This document shows positions 9,185 to 18,478 of a stretch of 64,000 bases of DNA, in pieces; position 1 is the stretch's first letter; the number at the start of each line of letters is the position of its first letter. The DNA lies in the NCBI GenBank assembly GCA_947497485.1, contig CANMHB010000005.1, positions 62,001 to 126,000 on the forward strand, in the 5' to 3' direction. The notes beneath the pieces are model-generated. The model worked only from the letters and a program-made list of their open reading frames with translations. It made no database searches and was not told the origin of the DNA. This DNA is from Flavobacteriales bacterium (lineage in GTDB: Bacteria > Bacteroidota > Bacteroidia > Flavobacteriales_D > Crocinitomicaceae). The translations under genes and the position numbers were made by a program.

Positions 9185-12100
9185 CTATTCCTGATTTCCT
9201 CCAAAGATTTTCTCAATAAAGAAACTAAAAAATAAAGTCAATATCGCAATCATAATCGTAAAGGTTGGCATTACTACTACATCTATTGGACCTTTCAAAA
9301 TTGAAATATATTTCGACATTCCAAGAAAGAACAATCCATTTTCATCCTGACCGAAATCTTCTGTTGAAACTTGAAAACGAAGAATCAAATCAATTACAAA
9401 AATAGAAATCACAAACGCTTGAATTAGATGCAACCATAACATATGTTCCGTTCGCTTAATAAGCCAATTGGTCGACATACTTTCATTTCTTTCCTTGACA
9501 TAATTATAAACAGAAATTATGGTCAAGCCAATAACCAAAATAAAGGTTGAAAAAAATCGAAAGCCTTCAATTTTATTTATTAATAAAACAGTATCACTAC
9601 TTGACATTTGAAGAACAACGATTAACAAAGGCATAATAAATGGAATATAAAGCAAATGAGATCTTTTTCCTTCAATCGATTCGATTAATTTGAAAAAATT
9701 CAACTTATTGCCTTCCTCATCTTTTTCTTTTACTACATAACGTTCGAATAAAAATTTAAAGAATAAGATTAAAGGAACAATAAAAGTAAGACTGATAATA
9801 ATCCCCCAAAAAACCTGTAAAATCAGCGCAATTGTTCCGAATGAGAATGACCCAATATGTGATTTAAACCATTGCGGAAGTGGCGCGAGCTTGCCGTTAT
9901 AAAGGTTTGTATCAAAAGCCCCTGCAGCTAGAATCAATAAAACTAATAACAGAAATAAACCTCTTAGATATTTTTTAATCGTAAAAAAGTGATAATACCA
10001 AGGGAACTTTGTACTGAACTTCGCTAAAGTATCTCGAACATTATCAACGTGATATTTAGAAATAAAATGCTCTATTAAAAAACTATAAGCATTATGAATT
10101 AGCTTGGTAGGTCGATGTTTTATAATATGTTTAAGCTGGAAATCAACCGTTAAAGATTGTAAACTAACTTCATGCTGTTTTTCTGGCAGATTCAAGATAA
10201 TTTGATCAATTTCCTCGCCAGACTTACCCTCCGCAAAACGAACCTCTGAATTGTATTTGTAAAGCTCCTCTTTCCTTTCAGAAGAAATATTCAAATGAAG
10301 CCAATGAAAATATTTATCGTAAAACAAGTTTCTTATATTCTCATCATCAACTTGATTATCTACCACGTCCTTTAATTCCTGCCAATCAAAAGATACCGAT
10401 TCATTAATTAAGTTATTACAAGTTTCAATGTAACGCTCAGTCATTTTTTCCTCGTCACCATTTTCGCTCTCATCAATTAAGGCTTGGATGTTATTTCTAA
10501 AAAACTGAAGACGCTCCATATAATATCGTTTAAAACCTTGGAACAAATCTTCAAAACGAATGCGATAAAAATACGGTAATTTATTAACAAGCTCTAAAAT
10601 TCCTTCTGGACCAGTTATTAATTCATATTGACTCAAACACGTCGAAATTTGAAATTCGGTGTCTTCCACAGGCGAGTTAATCTCCTCATGAATAATGGGA
10701 ACAAATGCAGCAATCTTCTCGCGCAAATTATATGAATTCAAAAAATCAGATTCTGCAGATTTTAAACGAAGAAGGCCTAGTAATTCAGTTGTTCTTTTCA
10801 ACTGGTTTTCAATTTCGTCTTGATCATTAAAATTTGTGTAGAGTGTCAGAAGACGGAAAAGAGAATAAATTAATTCATTAAAAAGATTCGTAAAGTTATT
10901 CTTTCCCGTTAGACCTTGTAGGGCTCCTAAAACACAAAAACGACGCGAACGATCAAACATCATATTCAATCCCTCAAGTTCCTCAAATAATCGTAATTCA
11001 TTAATAAACTTATTTGATACAACAAACTCTCCCTCTAAATCAAAATTTCGACCTTCTAATTCATCAATAATGTTTCGAGCGTATTTAAAATTTTCATTTG
11101 CTAATTGATTTAAATCAATGGCGATTAAAACTTTACTCAAAGCATCTTTTTTCTTCCTGTATTGAGAATCAATTTTCGCAATTGCATTTATGAACACATA
11201 TTTTTCATTTTTTAAAGAAATACAACGCTCTCCAAATAATTCATTTAGCAAGTGTTTCTTCTCATCTTTGAAAATTGATCGAATATTTTCAAACTTTTCG
11301 AGCTCTATCTTAATGTAATCATTTTGAAATACTTCTTTGAAGTCGGTCGACAAAAAGTTTTTTACATCATCCGAAAGATTTCCGTTTTTTTGTTTGTTAC
11401 TTAAATAAAATAGATCATCAATGTAATTTTTAATCTGGTTATAAGAATAGATAGGGATCTCCTCGAAATAAGTAGAATCCCAATCATCGTCTAACATTAA
11501 TCCAAATAAATTTAATTGTTCTTCTCTATCACTTGAAGCACTAATTGTTTGCTCCATGAAATGAAAATGCTCTTTTTTAAAACCATCTTTATGCTTCTCT
11601 TGATACTCTAAAAGTTGATTAAATAAAAGTTCTCGAATAAAAATAGGCCTTGCAATTTCATACAAAATCGAAAATGCTTGTGGCGGAAGTCCTGAACAAT
11701 TATTCAATAATTGATAGGAAAAATAGCATGTTGCTGATTCACTGATGTGAAGAATAAAATCATTTTTTTTTGTTTGGTAAATTTCACTCGAAAAGAAACT
11801 AAATCCATCCGAAATAAAACCCGAAAGTTGGTTTAACCAATGTTCAGACTTGGTAATGTTTTCTGCCTCCAAATAGGAAGAAAGAAAAAGATTCTGAACA
11901 GAGGAGCGGATTCGCTCATTCAAGATAAACACATCATTTATTTCCTCTCTACAAATTTCTTCAATTTCGGTTCCGAATTGCTCATCAAAAATTTGATGAA
12001 TTGGCAGCGAAAGGAGCTTATTAACTTGCTCTAAACATAATTCAATTGTATAGTTATCTATTTCTTCATTAAAAGAGCTTGTTAATTCTGATTTTCCAAC

Positions 12101-13351
12101 ATATGGACGCTGACCAATGGAAATGTTCTTTAAACTATATAGTTCTTCAACGGAACATACATTTTTAGAATTAAATTCAAATTGTTTTCCATATTGTTGC
12201 CATAAATGGAAGGCAAAAATAGACTCATCAATTTCATCAGAAGTTAATAAAGTTCCTCCCCGAGGAGCATCAATGATTGTGTAATTATGCATACCACGAC
12301 CATCATACCAAGGATTATTTCTGTAAAAACCTGGTCTAGGACCTGCATTTTTTTGTTCATCCATTCCCGAAACAATGTCAATCAAAGAATACCCTTTCTC
12401 TTGTAATTTTAGAATCTCAAGTGTATCCAAATATAAACCAAGACCTTTTAAATTATAAGGTTTTGTTGGATCAGTGCTAATTATTGCTCGCTTTTTATCA
12501 ACCATGTGAAGACAAGTAAGCGTAAAACCATCTCCGTAAACAGTGTTTTTACGATCTCCCCGAACCCAGTATTTCCATAAAAAACTTTTCGCATCGCACG
12601 TGATGATTACCTCGAGCATGTCAAAACCATTTGCTTCGAGATTGTAAATCGGAATAATTCCAGTTTTTGAGCTTTTAACGTCTTGCTCGTATGCCTTAAT
12701 ATCGTTTAAAATACGTTCACTTGGCAATTTCAATTCTTCAAGTTCGGCAATCGCACTTATTTCCCAAGGATTTGGATCACTTGAATTCTGCAAAAAGAAA
12801 ATAATCGTTTCCCACATTTTCAAACCAGTTTCCAGTAATTCTGAATTAAAAATTTGTTCAAACATTTGTGGGTAAGGCAATTCCGAGGTAAAACTGAGCC
12901 ATAGTGAAGCGATTCCGATTGGTTGTTCTGGATCTAAAACCAACTTACCCATGTCAACTAGGTTTACGTATTCAGCAATCATCAAATCAACTGAATTCAT
13001 TTTGTGACCTTGTAGAAATTTTCGAGTATAAAATACAGAGGTTAGCGCATCCAAATCAGGAGCAAAATGTGTAACAATGTTAATCTCCTCTTGTCCTAAT
13101 AAATGCCCCAAATATTTTTCTGGTTCATTGATTATTATTGCGGCAACACATGAATTTTCATAACCGGAATTTGGCTGATGGTGATCAACGATTCCTGGTT
13201 GGAGAAAATTCCCTGTATCGAGTATAATTGAGTTCGACCTTGAAAATTGAAATTGCTCAGTTTTTTCTGGTGTTTTGAAAGAAAAATTAAAATTATTTTC
13301 TGTGATTTCAGCTTTTGCTCCTTGCTGAATAAAATAGTAATTAAACCTCAT
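9185..13351 (-). CDS. Large protein of unknown function: DHH-like phosphoesterase N-terminus, six membrane segments at C-terminus
   Basis: I do not recognise this 1388-residue protein as a named family. Near the N-terminus it has DTG (45-47), D56-H57-H58 (in GIVDHHQPN), THFAPDLDALTS (94-105, pattern HxxPDxDxxxS) and LVDMGKL (D133). These resemble the metal-binding motifs of DHH phosphoesterases, but the DHH triplet comes before the DxD motif, the reverse of the usual order. A second conserved-looking block at 337-370 contains NNPWYDGRG, H355, D361 and RGGT. The middle (about 400-1110) is mostly charged and helical. The C-terminus has six hydrophobic segments at about 1131-1146, 1171-1201, 1232-1248, 1265-1283, 1304-1324 and 1357-1379. 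It is divergent from the HEPN/discoidin gene across 194 bases. A nuclease or phosphodiesterase role is inference only. Confidence 0.75.
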   Translation of the reverse strand: MRFNYYFIQQGAKAEITENNFNFSFKTPEKTEQFQFSRSNSIILDTGNFLQPGIVDHHQPNSGYENSCVAAIIINEPEKYLGHLLGQEEINIVTHFAPDLDALTSVFYTRKFLQGHKMNSVDLMIAEYVNLVDMGKLVLDPEQPIGIASLWLSFTSELPYPQMFEQIFNSELLETGLKMWETIIFFLQNSSDPNPWEISAIAELEELKLPSERILNDIKAYEQDVKSSKTGIIPIYNLEANGFDMLEVIITCDAKSFLWKYWVRGDRKNTVYGDGFTLTCLHMVDKKRAIISTDPTKPYNLKGLGLYLDTLEILKLQEKGYSLIDIVSGMDEQKNAGPRPGFYRNNPWYDGRGMHNYTIIDAPRGGTLLTSDEIDESIFAFHLWQQYGKQFEFNSKNVCSVEELYSLKNISIGQRPYVGKSELTSSFNEEIDNYTIELCLEQVNKLLSLPIHQIFDEQFGTEIEEICREEINDVFILNERIRSSVQNLFLSSYLEAENITKSEHWLNQLSGFISDGFSFFSSEIYQTKKNDFILHISESATCYFSYQLLNNCSGLPPQAFSILYEIARPIFIRELLFNQLLEYQEKHKDGFKKEHFHFMEQTISASSDREEQLNLFGLMLDDDWDSTYFEEIPIYSYNQIKNYIDDLFYLSNKQKNGNLSDDVKNFLSTDFKEVFQNDYIKIELEKFENIRSIFKDEKKHLLNELFGERCISLKNEKYVFINAIAKIDSQYRKKKDALSKVLIAIDLNQLANENFKYARNIIDELEGRNFDLEGEFVVSNKFINELRLFEELEGLNMMFDRSRRFCVLGALQGLTGKNNFTNLFNELIYSLFRLLTLYTNFNDQDEIENQLKRTTELLGLLRLKSAESDFLNSYNLREKIAAFVPIIHEEINSPVEDTEFQISTCLSQYELITGPEGILELVNKLPYFYRIRFEDLFQGFKRYYMERLQFFRNNIQALIDESENGDEEKMTERYIETCNNLINESVSFDWQELKDVVDNQVDDENIRNLFYDKYFHWLHLNISSERKEELYKYNSEVRFAEGKSGEEIDQIILNLPEKQHEVSLQSLTVDFQLKHIIKHRPTKLIHNAYSFLIEHFISKYHVDNVRDTLAKFSTKFPWYYHFFTIKKYLRGLFLLLVLLILAAGAFDTNLYNGKLAPLPQWFKSHIGSFSFGTIALILQVFWGIIISLTFIVPLILFFKFLFERYVVKEKDEEGNKLNFFKLIESIEGKRSHLLYIPFIMPLLIVVLQMSSSDTVLLINKIEGFRFFSTFILVIGLTIISVYNYVKERNESMSTNWLIKRTEHMLWLHLIQAFVISIFVIDLILRFQVSTEDFGQDENGLFFLGMSKYISILKGPIDVVVMPTFTIMIAILTLFFSFFIEKIFGGNQE

Positions 13352-13491
13352 TCTTGGAATATAATTGTTGATTTAAAAGAGTAAAAATAATAATCTTTAT
13401 CTGTTAAGAGTTCTCATTTTAAAGCAATAATTAATATTTTAATTGGAATTGAAAAAAAATAAAATTCAAACTAGAACAATTTTATAAAATT

Positions 13492-13521
13492 CTGATTTCA
13501 TTATGATTTTTGTTAAGTTTG
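13492..13521 (+). promoter_or_regulatory. Promoter of the HEPN/discoidin gene
   Basis: TAAGTTTG at 13514-13521 is a perfect TAnnTTTG -7 element. CTG at 13492-13494, one change from TTG, lies exactly 19 bases upstream. Transcription would start near 13526, giving a leader of about 20 bases before the ATG at 13546. This supports that ATG over an upstream TTG at 13510. The 13352-13545 region otherwise holds only AT-rich sequence serving both divergent genes. Confidence 0.6.
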
Positions 13522-13545
13522 TGTGAATTCAATTTTTCAAATTTT

Positions 13546-16500
13546 ATGTCTCAAATTACAAAACCAATTTTACCGAAAACTTTAGAAAAAAACATAAACG
13601 ATCTTGCTAGAGCCAGAGAAAAAGCAGCCAAACAAAAATACCTACTCGACTTAGGTGAAAGTATGGTAATGCACCTTTGTTCATTTGTTCTTGGTGAATA
13701 CAAGGAATCACAACTAACCTCAATCGACCTTGAAAAATCATTTCTCAAAAATAGCAAAAACGTAAGCTTTGGGATTTACCTTGGATGGTTGCGTGAATCT
13801 TCCAAATTTCTGAATGCAAATAAAAAACCATCAGAAATTCACCAATTGCTACATGGAACTAACGATTTGGATGAGTTATCTCAATTTATGAAGGCATTTG
13901 AAACGTTGAAGACGCTCGTTGAAAATGATTCGGAAGAATATATCTCTTCTATTCAGCAAGCATTGAAAAATAACTTAGGGAAGACCAATCTACTTTTATT
14001 TTTTGATCTATTCATTCAACTAAGGAATCGCGTTGCACATCCTCATAAGGAGGTTAAAGGTAGAATGGTTACATGGCCTTTTTCGGAAAATTATTTCGAT
14101 GCAATCAATCCTTACTTGGAAAATTCCTTAAAACGAGCCATTGACGAATTGGGAAAAATATGGGAGTTCAGACAATTTATAATTGAAAGTAATGATGATG
14201 GTCTACTCACGTTGAAAAATGAGGACTCGGAAGAATTCGAAGAGTTTTCAGTTCAATCCAGTCTGCCCAAAGGAACAAAAGTTTTTGCAAATCCTGCTAA
14301 TACCATTTTACTTTCTGATTGGAAATTATTATTAAAGGCTGGTGATGAAGCAATTGCAAAAATAAAAGAGGAGGAAGACGAGCTTAGAAATAAAGCAACC
14401 ATTGATGATCTTAAAAAGTCAATTGAGGCTGCCTTGGATGATGAACAAATTAGTTTAGATGAACTGAATTTCTTTGAGTCCCTTGGAAAAACGAAACTCG
14501 GTTTAGCTAGAGAGGATGTCAAAAAGCTTATTCTTGAAGTTGCGAAGACAATGAATATTGAGGATCCATTTCCTGACGTCGATAAACGATTCATTGAGCT
14601 AATTGATAATGCGATTAACACAAGAACCTACAATGAATTCTTGCTAAGGTTAACAGGGCAACAATACGGAGTTGATAGCGAATCATTTGAAAAAGTATTT
14701 AAGGAACGAACTTTTGCCTTAAATGTTGATCCGGAAGAAATCAAAAAAAATAAAGTCCTTCAATTTTCAATGGAAGAATTGAATTCTTTCCAAGGACTGA
14801 TGTCAACTCAAAAGTGGTTGATGAGTATGGCTTCATTGAGAAATTTCACTAAAGAGAGCATCTATAAAATAAAGGACGATTCTTATGTTTTTGGCAACAA
14901 AGAATTTTGGCACCGAACTGCTTTTAAAAATCTTGAATTATTCGTTCAAAGCAGATTGAAAAAAATTATGCTAGATGAAGGAACGGAATGGGAAACGAAT
15001 CAAAATAATTGGCAAATTGGTGTAATGACAAGTTATGCATGGTGTAGCTTTTACCCGAAAAACCTTGCGACCAAGCGAATGTTGGCATTACATTTTAGTA
15101 TCTATGGTGGCGCTTGGGGTTCTGCTGGATCGGCCGCTATCGGTTATTTACCTGATTGGAAAGATTATACATTGATTGAAAATTATGGATTACTTAGACA
15201 TGTTTTTGCTGATCATCTCAAGTCTTTCGCTCAAGAATTTGCTGAAGATTTGAAAAAATATCCCAATTTGGTCCTCTGGGATAGCCTTAATAATAATACG
15301 TATTATTCATTTACGGAATCGATTCAAAAACATCGTTGGTTTTATGATCATCTCTATGGTTTTGATCAAATTCAATTCTTCCATAATGCCGAGTCAATCG
15401 TTGAGAACCCATCTTTGTTAATCGAGAGTTTTGACATCATTTTCAATTTGTTTAATGGTTTGTTTGAATCCGTAAATCGTGATTATCTTAATTTATTAGA
15501 CGCCAATTTCCTTATTTATGACAAAGAAGATATTATTCGAAATAAACTTTTGAGCCTTGAGCCAATACTTGTAGACTATGGACTGAGTGAAATTCCAACT
15601 GATGGGGATGAAGAAAAATCTCAAAAAAATCAAGAAGAAAACGAATCAATCGAGGCAACTATTGAATCAAATGGTACCGAAAACACAGAAAAAGATGGAT
15701 TAAATGGAAGTATTAAGTTTGGTTACTTTTTAAAGGAGGTTAGATCTAAAGTCAAAGGTTATCCAGTAGTAATTAGTTTTCAAATAAATCAAGATTATCT
15801 TCATAATCGTTTGAATTTCATGATTTACATTTCGTGTGCCGGTTATTTAGAAAGTAGCACCCATCTTCAAGTAGAACGCGTATTGGAATCACTTCAGAAC
15901 CTAACATTTGAAAATACAGAATTTCATTTCAAGAGAAGTAAATTTCTTGCTGTAATGCCAATTGAAGATATTGATTCATTTGATCCAAGGCCGTTAACAA
16001 ATTATTTCTTAAATGAGTTCGCAAGTAAATGTGCGAGTTCTAGTACTCGTTTTCTTGGTCTGAATTTGAATAGTGAATTGATTAAAGCACTGGCACCAAA
16101 AACAAATGAGCTCTTGGATGAACTTTCAATTAATTTAAAAAATACTTTCAGAGACGACATTAAAATTGAGCGACGCTGGATGAGTAACAGCAGATACATT
16201 GATTATGCCTATGGAGGAAAGGCTATTCCTCTTTGGGTAGGATGGGGATTGGAGTGGCGGAATTCTCAATTACTAGGCGGCGTTATTTTACACGTTCGAA
16301 ATTCGATAAAAGGTGCGATTATTCAAGAACAAATGGAAAAAATCGCAAGAGAGGACCATAATTGGAAGTATTTGGTTGTTGGTGATTCAGAGGCAATTGA
16401 TTCAGAATGGATATTAATGGATGATGTTAACCAATATAAATTTACAGCATCAACAGAACATAGCAAACCTCATACCGCTGCGCATGGATTATTAACGAAT

Positions 16501-16944
16501 AAAAAAACCTATTGGGCTGCAAAAATCAAAGATTCGGACCAATGGTGGCAGGTAGAATTGAAAGAAGTTATGACCTTTTCAAGAATGAAATTCACTGGTT
16601 CACCTGCGGGCAATAGTTATATGCAAAAGTTTGACCTAAGTTATTCTTTGGACGGTAAAGAATGGGCGAAAATTGAATCCTTAGACGGAATTAATGACCC
16701 TTATGATCTAAAAGAAATAACATTTAATGAGTCATTTAACGCAAAATTCATTCGAATTCATCCTTTGGAATATACTGGTTTTCCTGGGTTTAGAATTGAT
16801 TTCCTCGTAAAGAAAATTCTACCAAACAAAATTGAACTGCAGTGGCTTCAGCCTGTCTCGAATGAATTAGAGCTGCAGCAAATACTGAATGAAATTCCAT
16901 CAAAAATCGAAGAACTTAAGAAAATGAATGGAATCGGAATTTAG
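13546..16944 (+). CDS. Large protein of unknown function: HEPN-like N-terminus with RNxxxH motif, C-terminal F5/8 type C (discoidin) domain
   Basis: This 1132-residue protein is not one I can name. Its helical N-terminus ends in LRNRVAHPHKEVKGR, with R160-N161-x3-H165. That matches the RNxxxH catalytic signature of HEPN ribonucleases found in many defence and toxin proteins. An acidic helix pair at about 285-335 (DDEQISLDELNFFESLG) resembles an EF-hand- or TerB-like module. The middle is unassigned. Residues about 960-1095 form a discoidin/F5/8 C domain (TYWAAKIKDSDQWWQVELK, FDLSYSLDGKEWAKI, KFIRIHPLEYTG), normally a carbohydrate- or lipid-binding fold of secreted proteins. There is no signal peptide and no clear membrane segment, so it looks cytoplasmic. 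The start at 13546 is chosen because a good promoter ends just upstream. Confidence 0.75.
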   Translation: MSQITKPILPKTLEKNINDLARAREKAAKQKYLLDLGESMVMHLCSFVLGEYKESQLTSIDLEKSFLKNSKNVSFGIYLGWLRESSKFLNANKKPSEIHQLLHGTNDLDELSQFMKAFETLKTLVENDSEEYISSIQQALKNNLGKTNLLLFFDLFIQLRNRVAHPHKEVKGRMVTWPFSENYFDAINPYLENSLKRAIDELGKIWEFRQFIIESNDDGLLTLKNEDSEEFEEFSVQSSLPKGTKVFANPANTILLSDWKLLLKAGDEAIAKIKEEEDELRNKATIDDLKKSIEAALDDEQISLDELNFFESLGKTKLGLAREDVKKLILEVAKTMNIEDPFPDVDKRFIELIDNAINTRTYNEFLLRLTGQQYGVDSESFEKVFKERTFALNVDPEEIKKNKVLQFSMEELNSFQGLMSTQKWLMSMASLRNFTKESIYKIKDDSYVFGNKEFWHRTAFKNLELFVQSRLKKIMLDEGTEWETNQNNWQIGVMTSYAWCSFYPKNLATKRMLALHFSIYGGAWGSAGSAAIGYLPDWKDYTLIENYGLLRHVFADHLKSFAQEFAEDLKKYPNLVLWDSLNNNTYYSFTESIQKHRWFYDHLYGFDQIQFFHNAESIVENPSLLIESFDIIFNLFNGLFESVNRDYLNLLDANFLIYDKEDIIRNKLLSLEPILVDYGLSEIPTDGDEEKSQKNQEENESIEATIESNGTENTEKDGLNGSIKFGYFLKEVRSKVKGYPVVISFQINQDYLHNRLNFMIYISCAGYLESSTHLQVERVLESLQNLTFENTEFHFKRSKFLAVMPIEDIDSFDPRPLTNYFLNEFASKCASSSTRFLGLNLNSELIKALAPKTNELLDELSINLKNTFRDDIKIERRWMSNSRYIDYAYGGKAIPLWVGWGLEWRNSQLLGGVILHVRNSIKGAIIQEQMEKIAREDHNWKYLVVGDSEAIDSEWILMDDVNQYKFTASTEHSKPHTAAHGLLTNKKTYWAAKIKDSDQWWQVELKEVMTFSRMKFTGSPAGNSYMQKFDLSYSLDGKEWAKIESLDGINDPYDLKEITFNESFNAKFIRIHPLEYTGFPGFRIDFLVKKILPNKIELQWLQPVSNELELQQILNEIPSKIEELKKMNGIGI

Positions 16945-16984
16945 TATTTAAAAAATCAAAAATGATTGATTTATAACAAATAAA

Positions 16985-17009
16985 AAAGGTCGATAAATTA
17001 TCGACCTTT
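16985..17009. terminator. Bidirectional terminator between the HEPN/discoidin gene and rplS
   Basis: An 11-base-pair perfect stem (AAAGGTCGATA pairing with its complement) surrounds a three-base AAT loop. T-rich sequence follows in both directions, so it can end both the + strand gene and the minus-strand rplS transcript. Confidence 0.9.
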
Positions 17010-17031
17010 ACTGTTTTTTATTTTTTAAAAA

Positions 17032-17388
17032 TTAATGTGAAAAATTCTTTTTCTCACGAATTCTTGCAGATTTTCCTGTTCGCTCGCGGAAGTAGAATAT
17101 TCTTGCTCTTCTAACCGCTCCACGCTTGATAACAGAAATACTATCGATAAATGGAGAAGTAACTGGGATAATACGTTCAACACCAATATTACCAGACATT
17201 TTACGAATTGTAAAAGTTTCAGTAGTACCTGAACCTCTTCTTTGAATAACAACTCCTTGGAATTGCTGAATACGTTCTTTATTACCTTCAACAATTTTGT
17301 ATGAAACCGAAATGGTGTCACCTGCTCCAAATTGCGGCAATTCCTTTCGTGCCACTAACTCTTTTTGTATTTCGCTAATTAAGTTCAT
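17032..17388 (-). CDS. rplS: 50S ribosomal protein L19
   Basis: Ribosomal protein L19, at the 30S/50S interface. Family signatures are [20 protein letters not shown] near residue 20, [20 protein letters not shown] near residue 40 and the conserved C-terminal [17 protein letters not shown] stretch ([20 protein letters not shown]). The 118-residue length is normal. No trmD or rpsP gene is adjacent, unlike in many bacteria. It is followed by the shared terminator at 16985-17009. Confidence 0.97.
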   Translation of the reverse strand: MNLISEIQKELVARKELPQFGAGDTISVSYKIVEGNKERIQQFQGVVIQRRGSGTTETFTIRKMSGNIGVERIIPVTSPFIDSISVIKRGAVRRARIFYFRERTGKSARIREKKNFSH

Positions 17389-17471
17389 CGTGTCAATTTT
17401 TACCCAATTGTTTAGATTTGGGGGTGCAATATTACAAATAATTTCTCAAATATATTGCTCAATCTGAAAAA

Positions 17472-17897
17472 TTATTCTTCCGAAATTTGAAATTCCATTA
17501 TTCCGTATAAATCAATATCTTTTTTGAAATGATTTATCCGCAATTTGTACTTACCTTTTAAAAGTTTTATTTGTTGAAATAAATTAACTTTTTGATCACA
17601 AAAATCACCCGTACAATCCAAATTTTGTTCATCAAATCCAATCGTTTTGGAAATAGTAGTAGGTTTTCCATTTGGATCAATTAATGTGATTTCTAAATCA
17701 ACAAGTTTGAATGGCATACCATAAACTGAACGAATTTCCAAATTTAAATTCGAAGTTTTATTTTGATCAACATCAAATTGAAATTTAACCAATTCATCAT
17801 GTCTCCATAGATTTGAATCAAATTTATGACCGCCTAGTTTACCTCTGCAAGAAAGGATGACTATAATTAAAAAGATAAATAGAATTCCTTTTCTCAA
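17472..17897 (-). CDS. GldH-like lipoprotein
   Basis: A 141-residue lipoprotein: hydrophobic N-terminus with a lipobox ending in Cys (VILSC at residues 13-17). The body follows the layout of the gliding/type IX secretion-associated lipoprotein GldH: W-x-x-D near residue 31 with V-x-F-x-F, a short LEIR segment followed by P-x-x-L-V-D-L, P-N-G near residue 75, and a terminal KGKYKLRI followed by LYGIMEFQI. Identity to GldH is judged only by this pattern and is moderate. The gene overlaps the upstream FHA gene by 4 bases (ATGA), so the two are probably translated together. Confidence 0.6.
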   Translation of the reverse strand: MRKGILFIFLIIVILSCRGKLGGHKFDSNLWRHDELVKFQFDVDQNKTSNLNLEIRSVYGMPFKLVDLEITLIDPNGKPTTISKTIGFDEQNLDCTGDFCDQKVNLFQQIKLLKGKYKLRINHFKKDIDLYGIMEFQISEE

Positions 17898-18319
17898 AAG
17901 ACAAAAAACATTAATATGATCATAATTAATATAGCCGCATAAATTAGGATTAACTGCTTTATTGAAACCTGATCTTTTGCTTGAATAATTGGCTTTGTTG
18001 TTTGATTGCCAACTCGTTTTTGTTCTTCTTTTACAAATGAATCAGCTTTCTGTTGAGACTCCTCTGAACGTATGAAACTTTCCCATCGAAAAACATAATG
18101 TCGACCGAGAACAACCTTATCACCTAATTTTAGTAAGGCATAACCACTTAATTCTTCACCATTAATAAACGTACCATTTTTAGTATTCAAGTCAGTTATA
18201 AAAACATTCCCGTCACTATCACAAAATAGCTCCAAATGATGCCCATCTACCCCTTCAGATTCAATAATCATGTCATTATCAGGGTAACTTCCTATACGCA
18301 AATGAATTTTATCCATCAT
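17894..18319 (-). CDS. FHA domain protein with C-terminal membrane anchor
   Basis: Residues 5-80 form a forkhead-associated fold with FITDLNTKNGTFINGEEL (N48-G49 conserved) and LKLGDKVVLGRHYVFRW. A polar linker and one hydrophobic segment (about 120-141, ILIYAAILIMIILMFFVF) end the 141-residue chain, so it is probably tail-anchored with the FHA domain in the cytoplasm. FHA domains normally bind phosphothreonine. Here the usual GR is G10-S11 and the usual S-R-x-H is D25-G26-H27-H28, so canonical binding is doubtful. It overlaps the GldH-like gene by 4 bases. A second in-frame ATG lies one codon downstream. Confidence 0.8.
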   Translation of the reverse strand: MMDKIHLRIGSYPDNDMIIESEGVDGHHLELFCDSDGNVFITDLNTKNGTFINGEELSGYALLKLGDKVVLGRHYVFRWESFIRSEESQQKADSFVKEEQKRVGNQTTKPIIQAKDQVSIKQLILIYAAILIMIILMFFVF

Positions 18320-18323
18320 GAAT

Positions 18324-18331
18324 CAAACATA
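18324..18331 (-). promoter_or_regulatory. Possible -7 element for the FHA/GldH-like operon
   Basis: On the minus strand this reads TATGTTTG, a perfect TAnnTTTG. It ends only 5 bases before the ATG at 18319, implying a leaderless or nearly leaderless transcript. The -33 region is TTTTAG rather than TTTG. Confidence 0.4.
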
Positions 18332-18478
18332 CCTAATTTCGAATTTACTAAAACTATTTGAATTGTCACAATTATAACAGCAGATATAAACAAATCAAAC
18401 TCGAAATTAGTTGAAAAGTTCCAATAACAATTCGTCGCAACAATTCAATCTTGTCGTAATTTTACTTATCGGAAAATT

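Noticed and set aside
14400..14560. A true EF-hand in the HEPN/discoidin protein
   Set aside because: The DDEQISLDELNFF segment is acidic and helical, but the full 12-residue loop ligands are not present, so only an EF-hand/TerB-like resemblance is noted.
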